A program made the translations under genes and the position numbers. This document shows positions 1 through 9,071 of a stretch of DNA of 64,000 nucleotides, one piece after another; the stretch's first letter is position 1, and each line of letters begins with the position of its first letter. The DNA is from Bin5 sp965200685 (lineage in GTDB: Bacteria; Chloroflexota; Anaerolineae; Caldilineales; Caldilineaceae). The stretch is from the NCBI GenBank assembly GCA_965200685.1, contig OZ241379.1, positions 62,001-126,000 of the forward strand, written 5' to 3'. The notes below the pieces were generated by a model. The model had not been told where the DNA came from and searched no databases. It worked only from the letters and a program-made list of their open reading frames with translations.

Positions 1-91
1 GCCGGTCCATGCAGATGGCGAAATCGTATCCCTCCAGGCCGAAAGGCTGTCCATTGAGGTACAGCCCAATCGTCTGGAAGTACTCGCATAA
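1..91 (+). CDS. C-terminal tail of a YegS/DAGK-family lipid kinase (partial)
   Basis: The second reading frame is open from the window edge to a TAA at 89-91 and encodes 29 residues with an H-A-D-G-E segment followed by a short alternating hydrophobic strand. In diacylglycerol kinase-like proteins (YegS/DgkB) the C-terminal lobe ends with a conserved DGE and a final beta strand, and this tail matches that layout. The rest of the gene lies outside the window, so the catalytic GGDGT motif cannot be checked. Identity is inferred from a very short segment. Confidence 0.5.
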   Translation, partial: PVHADGEIVSLQAERLSIEVQPNRLEVLA

Positions 92-113
92 ACTTTCAGA
101 CAGATTCGCCTTC

Positions 114-122
114 TGGTATAAT
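114..122 (+). promoter_or_regulatory. Extended -10 promoter element
   Basis: The bases read TGGTATAAT, a consensus -10 with the TGN extension, starting 23 bases after the upstream stop codon. No good -35 is visible at 16-18 bases upstream, as is common for extended -10 promoters. Transcription would begin near 129 and serve the short leader frame and the membrane protein gene. Confidence 0.5.
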
Positions 123-149
123 TTCAAGTACAGTAAGGAGGTGAGCGAG

Positions 150-179
150 ATGGTGTACAGGCTGCTTTTGATGGCATGA
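150..179 (+). CDS. Nine-codon leader-like ORF coupled to the next gene
   Basis: A strong Shine-Dalgarno (AAGGAGGTG at 135-143) precedes an ATG at 150 that opens a nine-codon frame (M-V-Y-R-L-L-L-M-A) ending in TGA at 177-179. That stop overlaps the ATG at 176 of the 310-residue membrane protein as ATGA. The larger gene has no in-frame start nearer the Shine-Dalgarno, because its own frame has a stop at 134-136 and no start codon before 176. Ribosomes are therefore probably delivered through this minigene by termination-reinitiation. It has no recognisable regulatory residues. Confidence 0.35.
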   Translation: MVYRLLLMA

Positions 180-1108
180 AGGAAGAGCGGCATGGGTTGG
201 CATCAGCGGCAGAGACTGTTCCTATCACTGCCAGCAGTGCTTTGCTGGATGCCCGTATCTGGTTTGAGCTTTCGCCGTGGCGCATCTCTGCCGGCTGGTC
301 TCTCTTAGCAGCGGCCCTGGCCGCGAGGGGCGGCGATGTCATCATTTCCCTACAGGTGCTTGTGCTTCTTTTCCTGCTGGTGGATCCACTGTGGGGAAGC
401 ATGTGGGGCGGTCTTTCAACGCCGAATGCCCTCCCCCAAATCCGGCAGACGATCCTACGGTATCAGCTGTGGCTACCGTATCTGACCCCTGGGTCACCTG
501 CAGCCCGGCTGTTCGGTCTGCAGGGCCCTGGTGTCTTGTCGATTTTGTTCAGGTCCGTCACACCGAGCGTCTTGGTAGCCTTTGTGGTCGCTTTTGTTAT
601 CGGCATGCCGGCGGTTTGGGCAACCCTCGTGGTTGTCTGCCTGTCGGTCGGTAGCTGGCTTCATCGCCAGGTCCCACTGGTCCCCGTGCCTGTACTGCAC
701 AGCCTTGTCGCTGTCGCGGTACCCTGGATCCTGGCCCTGATGATCTTCGGCATCGATCCGTGGAACGGCCCCCATTGGCTGCTAGCCCTTCTGTGGACAG
801 TACACGTATGGGGAAGCAATCGCCATCTGGAGCTGTCTGACGAGCGCATGGGCCTGGTGGGCATGGCATTGGCCCAATGTGGCATGATCCTGTTGCTGCT
901 CGCCGGACGTGTGCCTCTGGCCCTGGCGATCCTGGGCGTTCTTTGGTTGGCATCTTGGCTGGCTATCTATCAAGGCCATCATCAATTGGCCGAGCCATCA
1001 CAGGCGAAAACCCCCAGAGAACAACGGCATTCTCTGGCTATCGCCCAGCCCTGGTGGACAGCGGCTTTGCTGGTCAGCGCGGCAGCCCTAAGCCAGACGA
1101 CTTTCTAA
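176..1108 (+). CDS. Multi-pass membrane protein of unknown function
   Basis: The 310-residue protein is rich in Leu, Val and Trp and shows about six or seven hydrophobic segments, among them residues near 30-70, 120-160, 170-195 and 230-265. No catalytic motif was recognised. The start at 176 overlaps the stop of a nine-codon ORF that carries the strong ribosome-binding site, so translation looks coupled. It follows a lipid-kinase tail and precedes argF on the same strand but has no obvious functional tie to either. The family was not recognised; membrane location is the only firm inference. Confidence 0.7.
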   Translation: MKEERHGLASAAETVPITASSALLDARIWFELSPWRISAGWSLLAAALAARGGDVIISLQVLVLLFLLVDPLWGSMWGGLSTPNALPQIRQTILRYQLWLPYLTPGSPAARLFGLQGPGVLSILFRSVTPSVLVAFVVAFVIGMPAVWATLVVVCLSVGSWLHRQVPLVPVPVLHSLVAVAVPWILALMIFGIDPWNGPHWLLALLWTVHVWGSNRHLELSDERMGLVGMALAQCGMILLLLAGRVPLALAILGVLWLASWLAIYQGHHQLAEPSQAKTPREQRHSLAIAQPWWTAALLVSAAALSQTTF

Positions 1109-1285
1109 ACAACAAAAGTCATCAGGTACCGATAGGCACTAGGATCTCATCATTTGAAATGGAACCTGTCATGCGAGTCGTTCATTGTATTGCCGATACA
1201 ATTGCTGGTATGGGAGCGGTCAGGTTGAGCTGTGCCATCATCTATTGGCCGCGCCATAGGCAAAACACCAAACTAGGAGACGATT

Positions 1286-2221
1286 ATGAATGTTCCATGC
1301 CTATCTCATTACACTGATATTGCCGTCCTGACCCGCGAACAGTTCTGGGGCTTGCTGAAGCTGGCCAAGCAACTAAAAGACGAGTGGACCCAAAACGGCC
1401 ACAATGAGCCGATTCTGGGCGGCAAGGCCCTGGCAATGCTCTTTCAGAAGCCATCGCTACGCACCCGTGTGAGCTTCGAAATCGGGATGCAGCATCTAGG
1501 CGGCTATAGCTTTTATCTAAGCCCAGCAGAGGTCGGCCTCGGTACCAGAGAAAGCGCAGCAGATGTGATCCGGGTGTTGAGCGGATATGTAGACGGAGTC
1601 ATGGCCCGGGTCCTTGAGCACCGCCACATTCAGGAGATGGTTGACTGGGGTCATGTTCCGATTATCAATGGCCTGAGTGACTACAGCCATCCTTGTCAGG
1701 CACTCACAGACATATTCACGATCTGGGAACAGCTCGGCTCTGTGGAGGACAAGACCCTTGTGTACGTAGGTGACGGGGCCAATAATGTCGCCACCAGTCT
1801 GCTGATGGCGGCGGGCAAAGTGGGGCTGAATGTACGCATCGTTGCACCACATGGCTACCTTCCCTCGCCAGAGGTGCTGGCAGCTTCAGAGGCAGAAGTG
1901 GATGTAACCGACGACCTCGATAGTGTACAAGGGGCTGATGTTCTTTACACGGATGTTTGGGTTAGTATGGGAGATGAAGACGAACGGCAGGAACGGATGG
2001 CCGTCTTTCCGCCGTACCAGATCAATTCACAATTGGTCCAACGTGTCGAAAACGAGAATGTCTTGGTGATGCACTGTTTGCCGGCCCACCGGGGTGAAGA
2101 GATATCTGCTGCTGTAGCCGATGGTGAACGAAGCATCCTCTTTCCCCAAGCCCACAACCGGCTTCACGCGCAGAAGGCGATCCTAGCCCATCTGTTGGGC
2201 GGTGTCCTGTTGCCATCCTGA
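1286..2221 (+). CDS. argF: Ornithine carbamoyltransferase
   Basis: This enzyme transfers the carbamoyl group of carbamoyl phosphate to ornithine to give citrulline in arginine synthesis. The 311 residues match the usual family length. The carbamoyl-phosphate loop is present as S-L-R-T-R at 57-61 (canonical STRTR with a Leu), with H-P-C-Q at about 135-138 and the H-C-L-P loop near 263-266. A D-V-W-V-S-M-G-D-E segment matches the ornithine-specific SMG loop, which separates it from aspartate carbamoyltransferase. A purine-rich AGGAGA lies just before the ATG. No other arg gene is adjacent. Confidence 0.95.
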   Translation: MNVPCLSHYTDIAVLTREQFWGLLKLAKQLKDEWTQNGHNEPILGGKALAMLFQKPSLRTRVSFEIGMQHLGGYSFYLSPAEVGLGTRESAADVIRVLSGYVDGVMARVLEHRHIQEMVDWGHVPIINGLSDYSHPCQALTDIFTIWEQLGSVEDKTLVYVGDGANNVATSLLMAAGKVGLNVRIVAPHGYLPSPEVLAASEAEVDVTDDLDSVQGADVLYTDVWVSMGDEDERQERMAVFPPYQINSQLVQRVENENVLVMHCLPAHRGEEISAAVADGERSILFPQAHNRLHAQKAILAHLLGGVLLPS

Positions 2222-2320
2222 AGCGACACCTATCCCGACCCGGATTGGTAGTTTTACGGTGCTGTGTACGGGCAGTACGTATGATTTCTAGGTGCCAACG
2301 ACTGGAGTATCCAACACTGC

Positions 2321-3139
2321 ATGTCTGATCTTATTGCAATTTTCAGCCGTCTGGCTGATTGGCAAAGTATTTTTGATCTAACCCTAGTGACACTGTGTTT
2401 TTTTACACTGCTGTGGCTCTTTCGGGGCACCCTGGCCGAACAGCTTTTGCGCGGTATTTTCACCATCGGGCTTCTACTCTTTGTTATCACCCGCTTCGCG
2501 GAACTGACGGCTTTCAGTTGGCTGTTACGCAGCAGTTCTGTGATGGTGCTTGTCGCCATTCCGGTGATCTTTCAGCCAGAGATCCGCCGTGCTCTCGAAC
2601 GGGTCGGGCGGGGAGCTCCCTTCTTTTTGCGCCGCACCAATAGCGCGATGACACAGGAACTGATCAATGACATCGTCCGGGCCTGTGAACAGTTGGCTGA
2701 ACGCGAGCACGGGGCCCTACTCATCCTAGAAGGTCGCGATAGTCTGGAGGAGTATATCAACCGGGGCATCGGCATCGAGGGTGAGGTTTCCGTAGAATTG
2801 CTCATGACGATCATGTTCCCTGGTACGCCCCTACATGATGGCGCAGCGATCATCCAAGATGACAAAATCATGGCCGCGTCCTGTATTCTGCCGCTGACAT
2901 CTCAGAACATTTCCGACTCACAGTTGGGTACACGACATCGCGCAGCTATTGGCATTACTGAAATCTCTGACGCCATGAGTATCGTTGTGTCCGAAGAAAC
3001 CGGCGCGATCTCCATTGCAACAGGTACACGCCTTGTCCGTGGCTTGGATTCCAACGACTTACGACACAAACTTACAGAGTTTTATGACACGCGGCAGGCC
3101 ACATACGGTATAACAGAGTCCCCTGATGAGAGCGAATGA
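2321..3139 (+). CDS. cdaA: Diadenylate cyclase CdaA (c-di-AMP synthase)
   Basis: This membrane enzyme joins two ATP into the second messenger c-di-AMP. The 272 residues begin with hydrophobic segments at about 20-35, 43-58 and 70-83, followed by the DAC domain. The catalytic D-G-A at 173-175 and R-H-R at 205-207 are intact. The product overlaps the next gene by 14 bases; that gene is the CdaR regulator, the normal partner. In Firmicutes the pair is usually followed by glmM, whereas here der follows. Confidence 0.95.
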   Translation: MSDLIAIFSRLADWQSIFDLTLVTLCFFTLLWLFRGTLAEQLLRGIFTIGLLLFVITRFAELTAFSWLLRSSSVMVLVAIPVIFQPEIRRALERVGRGAPFFLRRTNSAMTQELINDIVRACEQLAEREHGALLILEGRDSLEEYINRGIGIEGEVSVELLMTIMFPGTPLHDGAAIIQDDKIMAASCILPLTSQNISDSQLGTRHRAAIGITEISDAMSIVVSEETGAISIATGTRLVRGLDSNDLRHKLTEFYDTRQATYGITESPDESE

Positions 3140-4448
3140 ACAACGTAGTCGCAATATGCAAATGGTCCGAACACTGATTATATCGTTCATTCTAGCGTTA
3201 ATTGTCTGGCTTATCGCCATCAATCAGGAAAATCCATTGATCCAGCAGGAGTATCCGCGGCCGATTCAGATTCAGATCCGGGGTATGGGTGACAAGATGC
3301 AGATTTTACAGGACCTGACCAATCGCACGGTCGATTTAACTCTGCGGGCCCCCCAACGCACACTGGAATCGCTACAGGCCGGCGATTTTAGCGCGGTCAT
3401 CGACCTGACCAACCTGCCGCCGGGCAGCCATGAAATCCCAGTGACTATCATTGCTCTGAATCCAGATGTGGAAATCGTCGATCACCAGCCCCAAAATCTA
3501 CGCATACAGCTTGACCAAGTGATCACCAAAACGATGCCGGTCCAGCACGAGGTGATAGACACGCCGGCCTTCGGCTACACCTGGCAGACACCCGTCATAG
3601 AACCAGCGCAGGTGGAGGTGCGCGGCCCCCAAACACAGGTGGAACAGGTACGCTCGGTCATTGCCGAGATTTTCCTGAACAACGCCAAACGCCCAGTGGA
3701 ACGCACTCGTCCACTCATCCCAAGGGACGCACAAGACGTGAAAGTCCCGCTAGTCCAGATTGAACCGCCCACTGCCAAGATCACCGTGCCGGTGGCGCAG
3801 CGCCCAGACTACAAGGAAGTGGTCGTGCGCGTGCAGAGAGAAGGTGTACCAGCCTCAAACTACTGGCTGACAGGTGTGACAGCAGAGCCTTCAACGATTG
3901 TTCTACAGGGCAGCCCCGATGCGCTGCGAGAAATCCCCGGTACAATAGAGACACCACCGCTTTCCATTGAAGGGGCGACCAGAGACGTGCAGGCTCGGGT
4001 GCAGGCTGGGTTTCTCCTGAACCTGCCAGAAAACGTCTCAATCTTAGGGGAGGACAGTGTCTTGGTTACTGTGAAAGTAGCCCCGGTAGTGAGCAGTCGG
4101 ACCGTCCTTCTGACCCCAATCGTACATGGATTGGGCGACAATATGAGCTACACCATTTCCCCAGAACGTGTAGAAGTGATCGTGAGCGGCCCCGTGCCCC
4201 TGCTGAACTCACTCGGGCCAGAAGATGTCAGGGTAACTCTCGATCTAACGGGGCGGTTGCCCGATAGCCATGTGATACAGCCCATGGTCCATACGCCTGA
4301 AGGCACCGACGCTGAAGAGACGAATCCCAAGACGGTCGAAGTGCTCATTGAACCTCTGAGCACACCGACACCCACTGCCTTGCCTATACCAACGGGTGCA
4401 GCCACACCGCAGCCGTTGCCCACAACAACCGACACGTCATTCGATTGA
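3126..4448 (+). CDS. cdaR: YbbR-domain protein CdaR, regulator of CdaA
   Basis: The 440-residue protein has an N-terminal membrane anchor (about residues 13-30) followed by several extracytoplasmic YbbR-type beta repeats, each with the typical V-x-V-x-G-P or R-G-P strand motif, and a Thr/Pro-rich tail. CdaR proteins bind CdaA at the membrane and modulate c-di-AMP production. The start overlaps the end of cdaA by 14 bases, implying coupling. An alternative ATG at 3156 would shorten the protein by ten residues but keep the anchor. Confidence 0.88.
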   Translation: MRANEQRSRNMQMVRTLIISFILALIVWLIAINQENPLIQQEYPRPIQIQIRGMGDKMQILQDLTNRTVDLTLRAPQRTLESLQAGDFSAVIDLTNLPPGSHEIPVTIIALNPDVEIVDHQPQNLRIQLDQVITKTMPVQHEVIDTPAFGYTWQTPVIEPAQVEVRGPQTQVEQVRSVIAEIFLNNAKRPVERTRPLIPRDAQDVKVPLVQIEPPTAKITVPVAQRPDYKEVVVRVQREGVPASNYWLTGVTAEPSTIVLQGSPDALREIPGTIETPPLSIEGATRDVQARVQAGFLLNLPENVSILGEDSVLVTVKVAPVVSSRTVLLTPIVHGLGDNMSYTISPERVEVIVSGPVPLLNSLGPEDVRVTLDLTGRLPDSHVIQPMVHTPEGTDAEETNPKTVEVLIEPLSTPTPTALPIPTGAATPQPLPTTTDTSFD

Positions 4449-4514
4449 GAAAGAGCAGGGCGGGCGTCAAGAGAGGCACCATTCTCTACAAGACACCCCT
4501 GCTGACCAGCTAAA

Positions 4515-5894
4515 ATGAAACGACGAAAACCAGTGATCACCATCGTGGGTCGTCCCAATGTCGGCAAATCGACCCTATTCAATCGACTCACCGGGGCCAG
4601 AACCGCGATTGTGGAAGATCTGCCTGGCACAACCCGGGACCGTATCTACGGGGAGACAGAGTGGGGCGGTGTCTCCTTTGTTGTGATCGACACCGGCGGC
4701 CTCGAAGCACAAAAGACAGCCGAGTCCCGCGCTGGCCAACCGAACATGGCACCCCTGGCCCGAGATTCTGCCCGCTTCGTTGCGGAGATTACAAACCAAG
4801 CACAAGTCGCGCTAGATGAGGCCGATGTCATCGTCTTTGTGGTAGATGGCAAAGATGGCCTCACAGCCGCCGACAAAGATTTGGCTGAATTTTTGCAGCA
4901 GACGACTAAGCCGATTCTTTTGGCCGTGAACAAAGCCGAGAGCGAAGAACGGCAACTCAACGCGGCCGAATTCTGGGCGTTGGGCCTCGGTGAACCGGTG
5001 GCGATCAGTGCCTTTCATGGCATTGGCATCGGCGACCTGCTAGACTTGGTCGTAGCAGAGCTGGCTGCCAGCCCGGCCACGGACGAAGAAGATGAGGAGG
5101 CGGTGGCCATCGCCCTCGTGGGCAGGCCCAATGTCGGCAAGAGCAGCCTGCTGAATACCCTTATCGGCCAAGACAGAGCAATCGTCAGTGAAATCGCTGG
5201 GACTACCCGCGACCCAATCGACACAGAACTCGTCTATCATAGCCAGAAGATCGTGCTGATCGATACGGCCGGCGTCCGACGCCGCGGGCGGGTCGAACCA
5301 GGCATTGAAAAGTACAGCGTTCTGCGGAGCATGCACAGCATCAACCGCGCGGATGTGGCCTTACTGCTCATTGATGGCAGTGAAGGCGTCACCGCACAAG
5401 ATGCCCACATCGCCGGCTATATACTGGAGGCCAACTCAAGCGTTATCATTCTGGTCAACAAATGGGATATCGTGGAAAAAGACAGCCAAACCATGGTGGA
5501 ATACACCAGAAAAGTACGCACTGAGCTAAAGTTTCTTGAGTATGTACCGGTCCTCTTCATCAGTGCTCTGACAAAGCAACGGGTGCAAAAAGTCTTGCCG
5601 ACCGCGCTTGTAGTAGCAGCCGAACGACGCTACCGCATCCCTACTGCGGAACTGAATCACGTGATTCAGGAGGCCTATCACCGCTCACCACCGGCCTCCA
5701 AACAACTACGCCCTCTCCGCATCTATTACGCAACCCAAGCCAGCATTGAACCACCTACATTTGTGTTATTTGTCAATGACATAAAACTGGTCCACTTCAG
5801 CTATCTACGCTATCTGGAAAATCAACTACGCAGACATTATCCGTTCGTGGGCACACCTATCCGTATTCGCCTACGGCCACGCAATCAGACATAA
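4515..5894 (+). CDS. der: Ribosome biogenesis GTPase Der (EngA)
   Basis: Der is a double-GTPase needed for 50S subunit assembly. Two complete G domains are visible: the first with G-R-P-N-V-G-K-S-T at residues 12-20 and N-K-A-E, the second with G-R-P-N-V-G-K-S-S around residue 200 and N-K-W-D. A KH-like C-terminal domain follows. The 459-residue length is typical. It lies 66 bases after cdaR and 17 bases before the M28 peptidase gene, so the row is probably co-transcribed. Confidence 0.96.
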   Translation: MKRRKPVITIVGRPNVGKSTLFNRLTGARTAIVEDLPGTTRDRIYGETEWGGVSFVVIDTGGLEAQKTAESRAGQPNMAPLARDSARFVAEITNQAQVALDEADVIVFVVDGKDGLTAADKDLAEFLQQTTKPILLAVNKAESEERQLNAAEFWALGLGEPVAISAFHGIGIGDLLDLVVAELAASPATDEEDEEAVAIALVGRPNVGKSSLLNTLIGQDRAIVSEIAGTTRDPIDTELVYHSQKIVLIDTAGVRRRGRVEPGIEKYSVLRSMHSINRADVALLLIDGSEGVTAQDAHIAGYILEANSSVIILVNKWDIVEKDSQTMVEYTRKVRTELKFLEYVPVLFISALTKQRVQKVLPTALVVAAERRYRIPTAELNHVIQEAYHRSPPASKQLRPLRIYYATQASIEPPTFVLFVNDIKLVHFSYLRYLENQLRRHYPFVGTPIRIRLRPRNQT

Positions 5895-5911
5895 CGAGAA
5901 AAGGAACGAAC

Positions 5912-6841
5912 ATGTCCCAAACACATCAAGTAGAAATCACATTGATCGTCGCTTTGGCGGCATCAGTTGGCTTTTTCGGGTATCTAGGCTATGGTCTCTT
6001 GGAACCACCGCAGACAGCAGCCTCGTTTTCCGGCGAGCAGGCGATGATCTATGCGGAAAAGCAGATGTCCTTCGGAACACGCATCACCGGCACGCAGACC
6101 CACCGAGAGATGGGTGATTGGGTGATGCAAGAGCTGCGTAACCGCGGTTGGGAGGTGCTGGTCCAGCCTTTCCAACCCCTAGAAGGAGTGGATGCCCGCA
6201 ATATCATCGCCGTACACGGCTCTGGCCCGGTCATCATCCTAGGTGCTCATTATGACACCCGTATCTTTGCCGACTCCGACCCGGACCCCAACAACCGGGA
6301 CAAACCGGTGCCTGGGGCCAATGACGCCGCCTCGGGCGTTGCTGTTCTCCTAGAGCTGGCCCGCACCCTCGATGTATCCAGCACGAACCATACCATCTGT
6401 TTGGCATTTTTTGATGCCGAGGACAACGGGCGCATCCCCGGCTGGGATTGGATTCTAGGCAGCCGCTATTTTGTCGACAATATGGATACCCTGCCACACT
6501 GTCAAGAGCCAAAATACACCATCATTGTCGATATGGTCGGCGATGCGGATCAGCGGATTCCCTGGGAACCTACCTCAAATCGGGCCCTGACCGAAACCAT
6601 CTGGGCGGTTGCTGAACAACTCGGATACGCTGAATGGTTCGTGCTAGAACCCGGCACACCCTTAATCGACGACCACACACCTTTTTTAGAGGCCGGCTTC
6701 ATGGCCATCGATATCATCGACTTTACCTATCCCTACTGGCATACGGTCGAAGATACGTTGGACAAATTAGGGGTCGAGAGCTTCCAACGAGTAGGTACTA
6801 CGCTGGAGATCTGGCTGGAAAGCGGTGCCGTAGGCCCATAG
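5912..6841 (+). CDS. M28-family zinc hydrolase, glutaminyl-peptide cyclotransferase-like
   Basis: The 309-residue protein starts with a membrane anchor or uncleaved signal (about 9-29) and has a complete M28 metal set: H113 in G-A-H-Y-D, D138 in G-A-N-D-A-A, E170 and D171 in D-A-E-D, D207 and H277. The G-A-N-D-A-A-S-G-V segment and a W near the last His resemble glutaminyl cyclases, which close N-terminal Gln to pyroglutamate, as well as M28 aminopeptidases. The two activities cannot be told apart by eye. The active domain should face outside the membrane. Confidence 0.78.
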   Translation: MSQTHQVEITLIVALAASVGFFGYLGYGLLEPPQTAASFSGEQAMIYAEKQMSFGTRITGTQTHREMGDWVMQELRNRGWEVLVQPFQPLEGVDARNIIAVHGSGPVIILGAHYDTRIFADSDPDPNNRDKPVPGANDAASGVAVLLELARTLDVSSTNHTICLAFFDAEDNGRIPGWDWILGSRYFVDNMDTLPHCQEPKYTIIVDMVGDADQRIPWEPTSNRALTETIWAVAEQLGYAEWFVLEPGTPLIDDHTPFLEAGFMAIDIIDFTYPYWHTVEDTLDKLGVESFQRVGTTLEIWLESGAVGP

Positions 6842-6852
6842 GCTAGGAATTC

Positions 6853-6881
6853 TTGGCAAATGTGCAGAGACCGTCTATACT
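6853..6881 (+). promoter_or_regulatory. Sigma-A-type promoter of lgt
   Basis: TTGGCA at 6853-6858 and TATACT at 6876-6881 are separated by exactly 17 bases. Predicted initiation near 6888 gives a roughly 40-base leader before the lgt ATG at 6930. This suggests lgt is transcribed on its own even though it follows the der row. Confidence 0.7.
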
Positions 6882-6929
6882 GTCGTTTTTAATGAACAAC
6901 GCTTTTTAATATGAAGGCAGCGGGACACT

Positions 6930-7844
6930 ATGAACCCTGTTATCCTTGAAATCGGCCCCTTTGCTTTACAATGGTATGGCGTGTGTATCATTGGCGGAGC
7001 AGTGATTGCGGCTTGGCTATCTGCTCGGCAGGCCGCACGTGCCGGCGAGAACCCTGATCACATCTGGAACCTGTTGGCATGGACACTGATTGTGGGCATC
7101 ATCGGTGCTCGTCTCTATCATGTGTTCAGCACACCGGCCGATGCGCCCGGTTGGGCTTTCTACCGGGAAAATCCCATCGAGATCATCAATTTTTGGAATG
7201 GCGGCTTTCGCGGGCTAGGCATTTACGGCGGCCTGGTCGGTGGAATCATCGCAATCACCGGCTACACTTGGCTCAATAAGCTGAATTTCTTCCAATACCT
7301 AGATTTCATTGCCCCCAATGTACTGCTTGCTCAAGCCATCGGCCGCATGGGAAATTTCGTCAACCAGGAACTGTATGGGCCGGCTACGGATCTACCCTGG
7401 GCGTTTACGATTAACCCAACCTACCCGTGTCAGCGGCCCCCCAACACGCCTCTGGACGTCGGTTTCTGCGCTGCGGACAATCTTTCCCAAGCCAGCTTGG
7501 ACTGGTATGCCAGTAATGGCTTTCATCCAACGTTTTTCTACGAAGCGGGCTGGAATCTCCTTATGTTTGGGCTACTCTACCTGATCTACTGGCAGTTCGG
7601 TCACAAACTGCGCTGGGCCGATGGTGCGCTTCTCTACTTTATCGCCTATCCCCTGGGCCGCTTTTGGGTAGAACTGTTTCGTCCGGATGCGTGGGTCATG
7701 GGCAACCTAGCAACTGCCCAGTGGATCGCAATCATCTGTATTGTGGTCAGTGTTGTGCTTTTGATCCTGCGGCATATGGGCTGGTCCGCAGACCACTCGG
7801 GAGAATCACTTGTAAAACTGAGCAAACACGCCTCTGCGTCGTAA
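6930..7844 (+). CDS. lgt: Prolipoprotein diacylglyceryl transferase
   Basis: Lgt attaches diacylglycerol from phosphatidylglycerol to the lipobox Cys of prelipoproteins in the membrane. The 304-residue polytopic protein contains G-G-F-R-G-L-G-I-Y-G-G at 91-101 and the signature G-R-M-G-N-F-V-N-Q-E-L-Y-G at 138-150, including the essential Arg. A substrate need exists in the window: several gene products here carry lipoboxes. An insertion at about residues 155-195 between conserved blocks is rather long. Confidence 0.95.
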   Translation: MNPVILEIGPFALQWYGVCIIGGAVIAAWLSARQAARAGENPDHIWNLLAWTLIVGIIGARLYHVFSTPADAPGWAFYRENPIEIINFWNGGFRGLGIYGGLVGGIIAITGYTWLNKLNFFQYLDFIAPNVLLAQAIGRMGNFVNQELYGPATDLPWAFTINPTYPCQRPPNTPLDVGFCAADNLSQASLDWYASNGFHPTFFYEAGWNLLMFGLLYLIYWQFGHKLRWADGALLYFIAYPLGRFWVELFRPDAWVMGNLATAQWIAIICIVVSVVLLILRHMGWSADHSGESLVKLSKHASAS

Positions 7845-7907
7845 TCGCAATGGCTCATTCTGCCACGAAAAACCAACCGCAGAAAGTCGTGCCTAGCGTT
7901 CTTTTGG

Positions 7908-8195
7908 TCAGCCGACCATTTCAATGAAGTAATCGACCAATTCCGCTTCAAGACGTAATGTTTCTACGCGTTTCGCCACATTTTGCAACTGTCGGTGGGC
8001 CAGTGCCCCATTCTGGCTGACGCACACTACTTCCAGCACAGCCCGACTCAGGGTGTCCTGGGCATCCGCTTCACAGACCGATACATTGTACTCGCGGCGC
8101 AAGCGGGCGATGATCGGCTTCATGATGCCCCGCTTCTCTTTCAGAGAACCAGTCAGAGGCAAGTACAGCTCAAGGGTAAGAAGACCGATTGCCAT
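7908..8195 (-). CDS. DUF503 family protein
   Basis: The product is 95 residues if started at the ATG at 8195. The frame could be extended upstream, but residues before M-A-I-G do not fit the family. The pattern L-T-L-E-L..L-P..S-L-K-E-K-R near the N-terminus and an N-V-S-V-x-E segment match DUF503, a small alpha/beta protein often found near ribosome or RNA-modification genes and of uncertain function. It starts 7 bases after the LipM-like gene on the same strand, so the two are probably one transcript. Confidence 0.82.
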   Translation of the reverse strand: MAIGLLTLELYLPLTGSLKEKRGIMKPIIARLRREYNVSVCEADAQDTLSRAVLEVVCVSQNGALAHRQLQNVAKRVETLRLEAELVDYFIEMVG

Positions 8196-8202
8196 AGACG
8201 CG

Positions 8203-9039
8203 CTACCGTTGGTACGTCCAAGCCGGGTCCGCGTAGCGGGTGCGGATAAGCTCGGCACTACGCCGTAGTTCCTCCGCGGAGAGGGTACCCGGCCCTAGAG
8301 TGAGATGTAGGGCAGAGGCGAACCCCGCAGCCATGGCCGCGGCCACACGAGAAAAAGCCAGCCGTTCCGAATCCGGCTGCACGCCAAGCGCATCTGCCAG
8401 GGTGATGGCCCGTGCAGGCAATTGTCGCCGCAGACGTTCCTTTGCAGCAACTGGCAGTGCCAGCACATCCACCAACCGGGTGATATCGCCCCACAATGGC
8501 AGACTACCATGCTGCAAGACGTATCCCTTCCGTCGGCTCTGGGCACTGCCCATTAGCTTACGTCCGCCGACTGTGATTTCGTAGGCACTGGGCGTCTCAA
8601 AACAGGCAGCCGATACATCCCGACCAGCCCGCATGTGGTCGTCTGCCTTTTCTGCAGCGAGCCCCAGCACCTTCAGGCCAGAGAGCAGACCATTGCTGAA
8701 GCGCAGATAGGCATCCATCACTCTGCCGGTCATGTGTGGCTCATCTGCTGGCCCAGCAATCGAATAGGTCAATTCATCCGTATGCAGAATCGCCCGCCCG
8801 CCAGTGGTGCGGCGTACCAGTTCATACCCATGTGCGGCCATCTCCGCTTCGTCCACATCTGCCACCCGCTGATGGCACCCCAAACTGACGGTGGGGGCAT
8901 CCCAGCGATAAAAACGCAGGGTAGGAGGAACTGTGCAGGCAGCTGTAGCTTCCGCAATGGCCTCGTCAACGGCCATATTGGCCGCGCCGGAACGAGGAAC
9001 CTCCTCAATAAGCAGCCGCCAAGAAGTAGGTGACATCAT
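8203..9039 (-). CDS. Lipoate/octanoate transferase, LipM-like (LplA family)
   Basis: The 278-residue protein has the biotin/lipoyl-ligase fold motifs R-R-x-T-G-G-R-A around 76-83, G-R-K-L-M-G-S-A-Q at 159-167 with the acyl-contact K161, and L-Q-H-G-S at 175-179. A Cys at 146 in an A-C-F-E-T-P-S context matches the catalytic Cys of LipM octanoyl-ACP transferases, which LplA ligases lack. The likely role is moving octanoate from ACP to lipoyl domains. LplA ligase activity is the main alternative. Confidence 0.78.
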   Translation of the reverse strand: MMSPTSWRLLIEEVPRSGAANMAVDEAIAEATAACTVPPTLRFYRWDAPTVSLGCHQRVADVDEAEMAAHGYELVRRTTGGRAILHTDELTYSIAGPADEPHMTGRVMDAYLRFSNGLLSGLKVLGLAAEKADDHMRAGRDVSAACFETPSAYEITVGGRKLMGSAQSRRKGYVLQHGSLPLWGDITRLVDVLALPVAAKERLRRQLPARAITLADALGVQPDSERLAFSRVAAAMAAGFASALHLTLGPGTLSAEELRRSAELIRTRYADPAWTYQR

Positions 9040-9071
9040 ATTCTAACTGATTAGATTCCGTTGACAATGCT

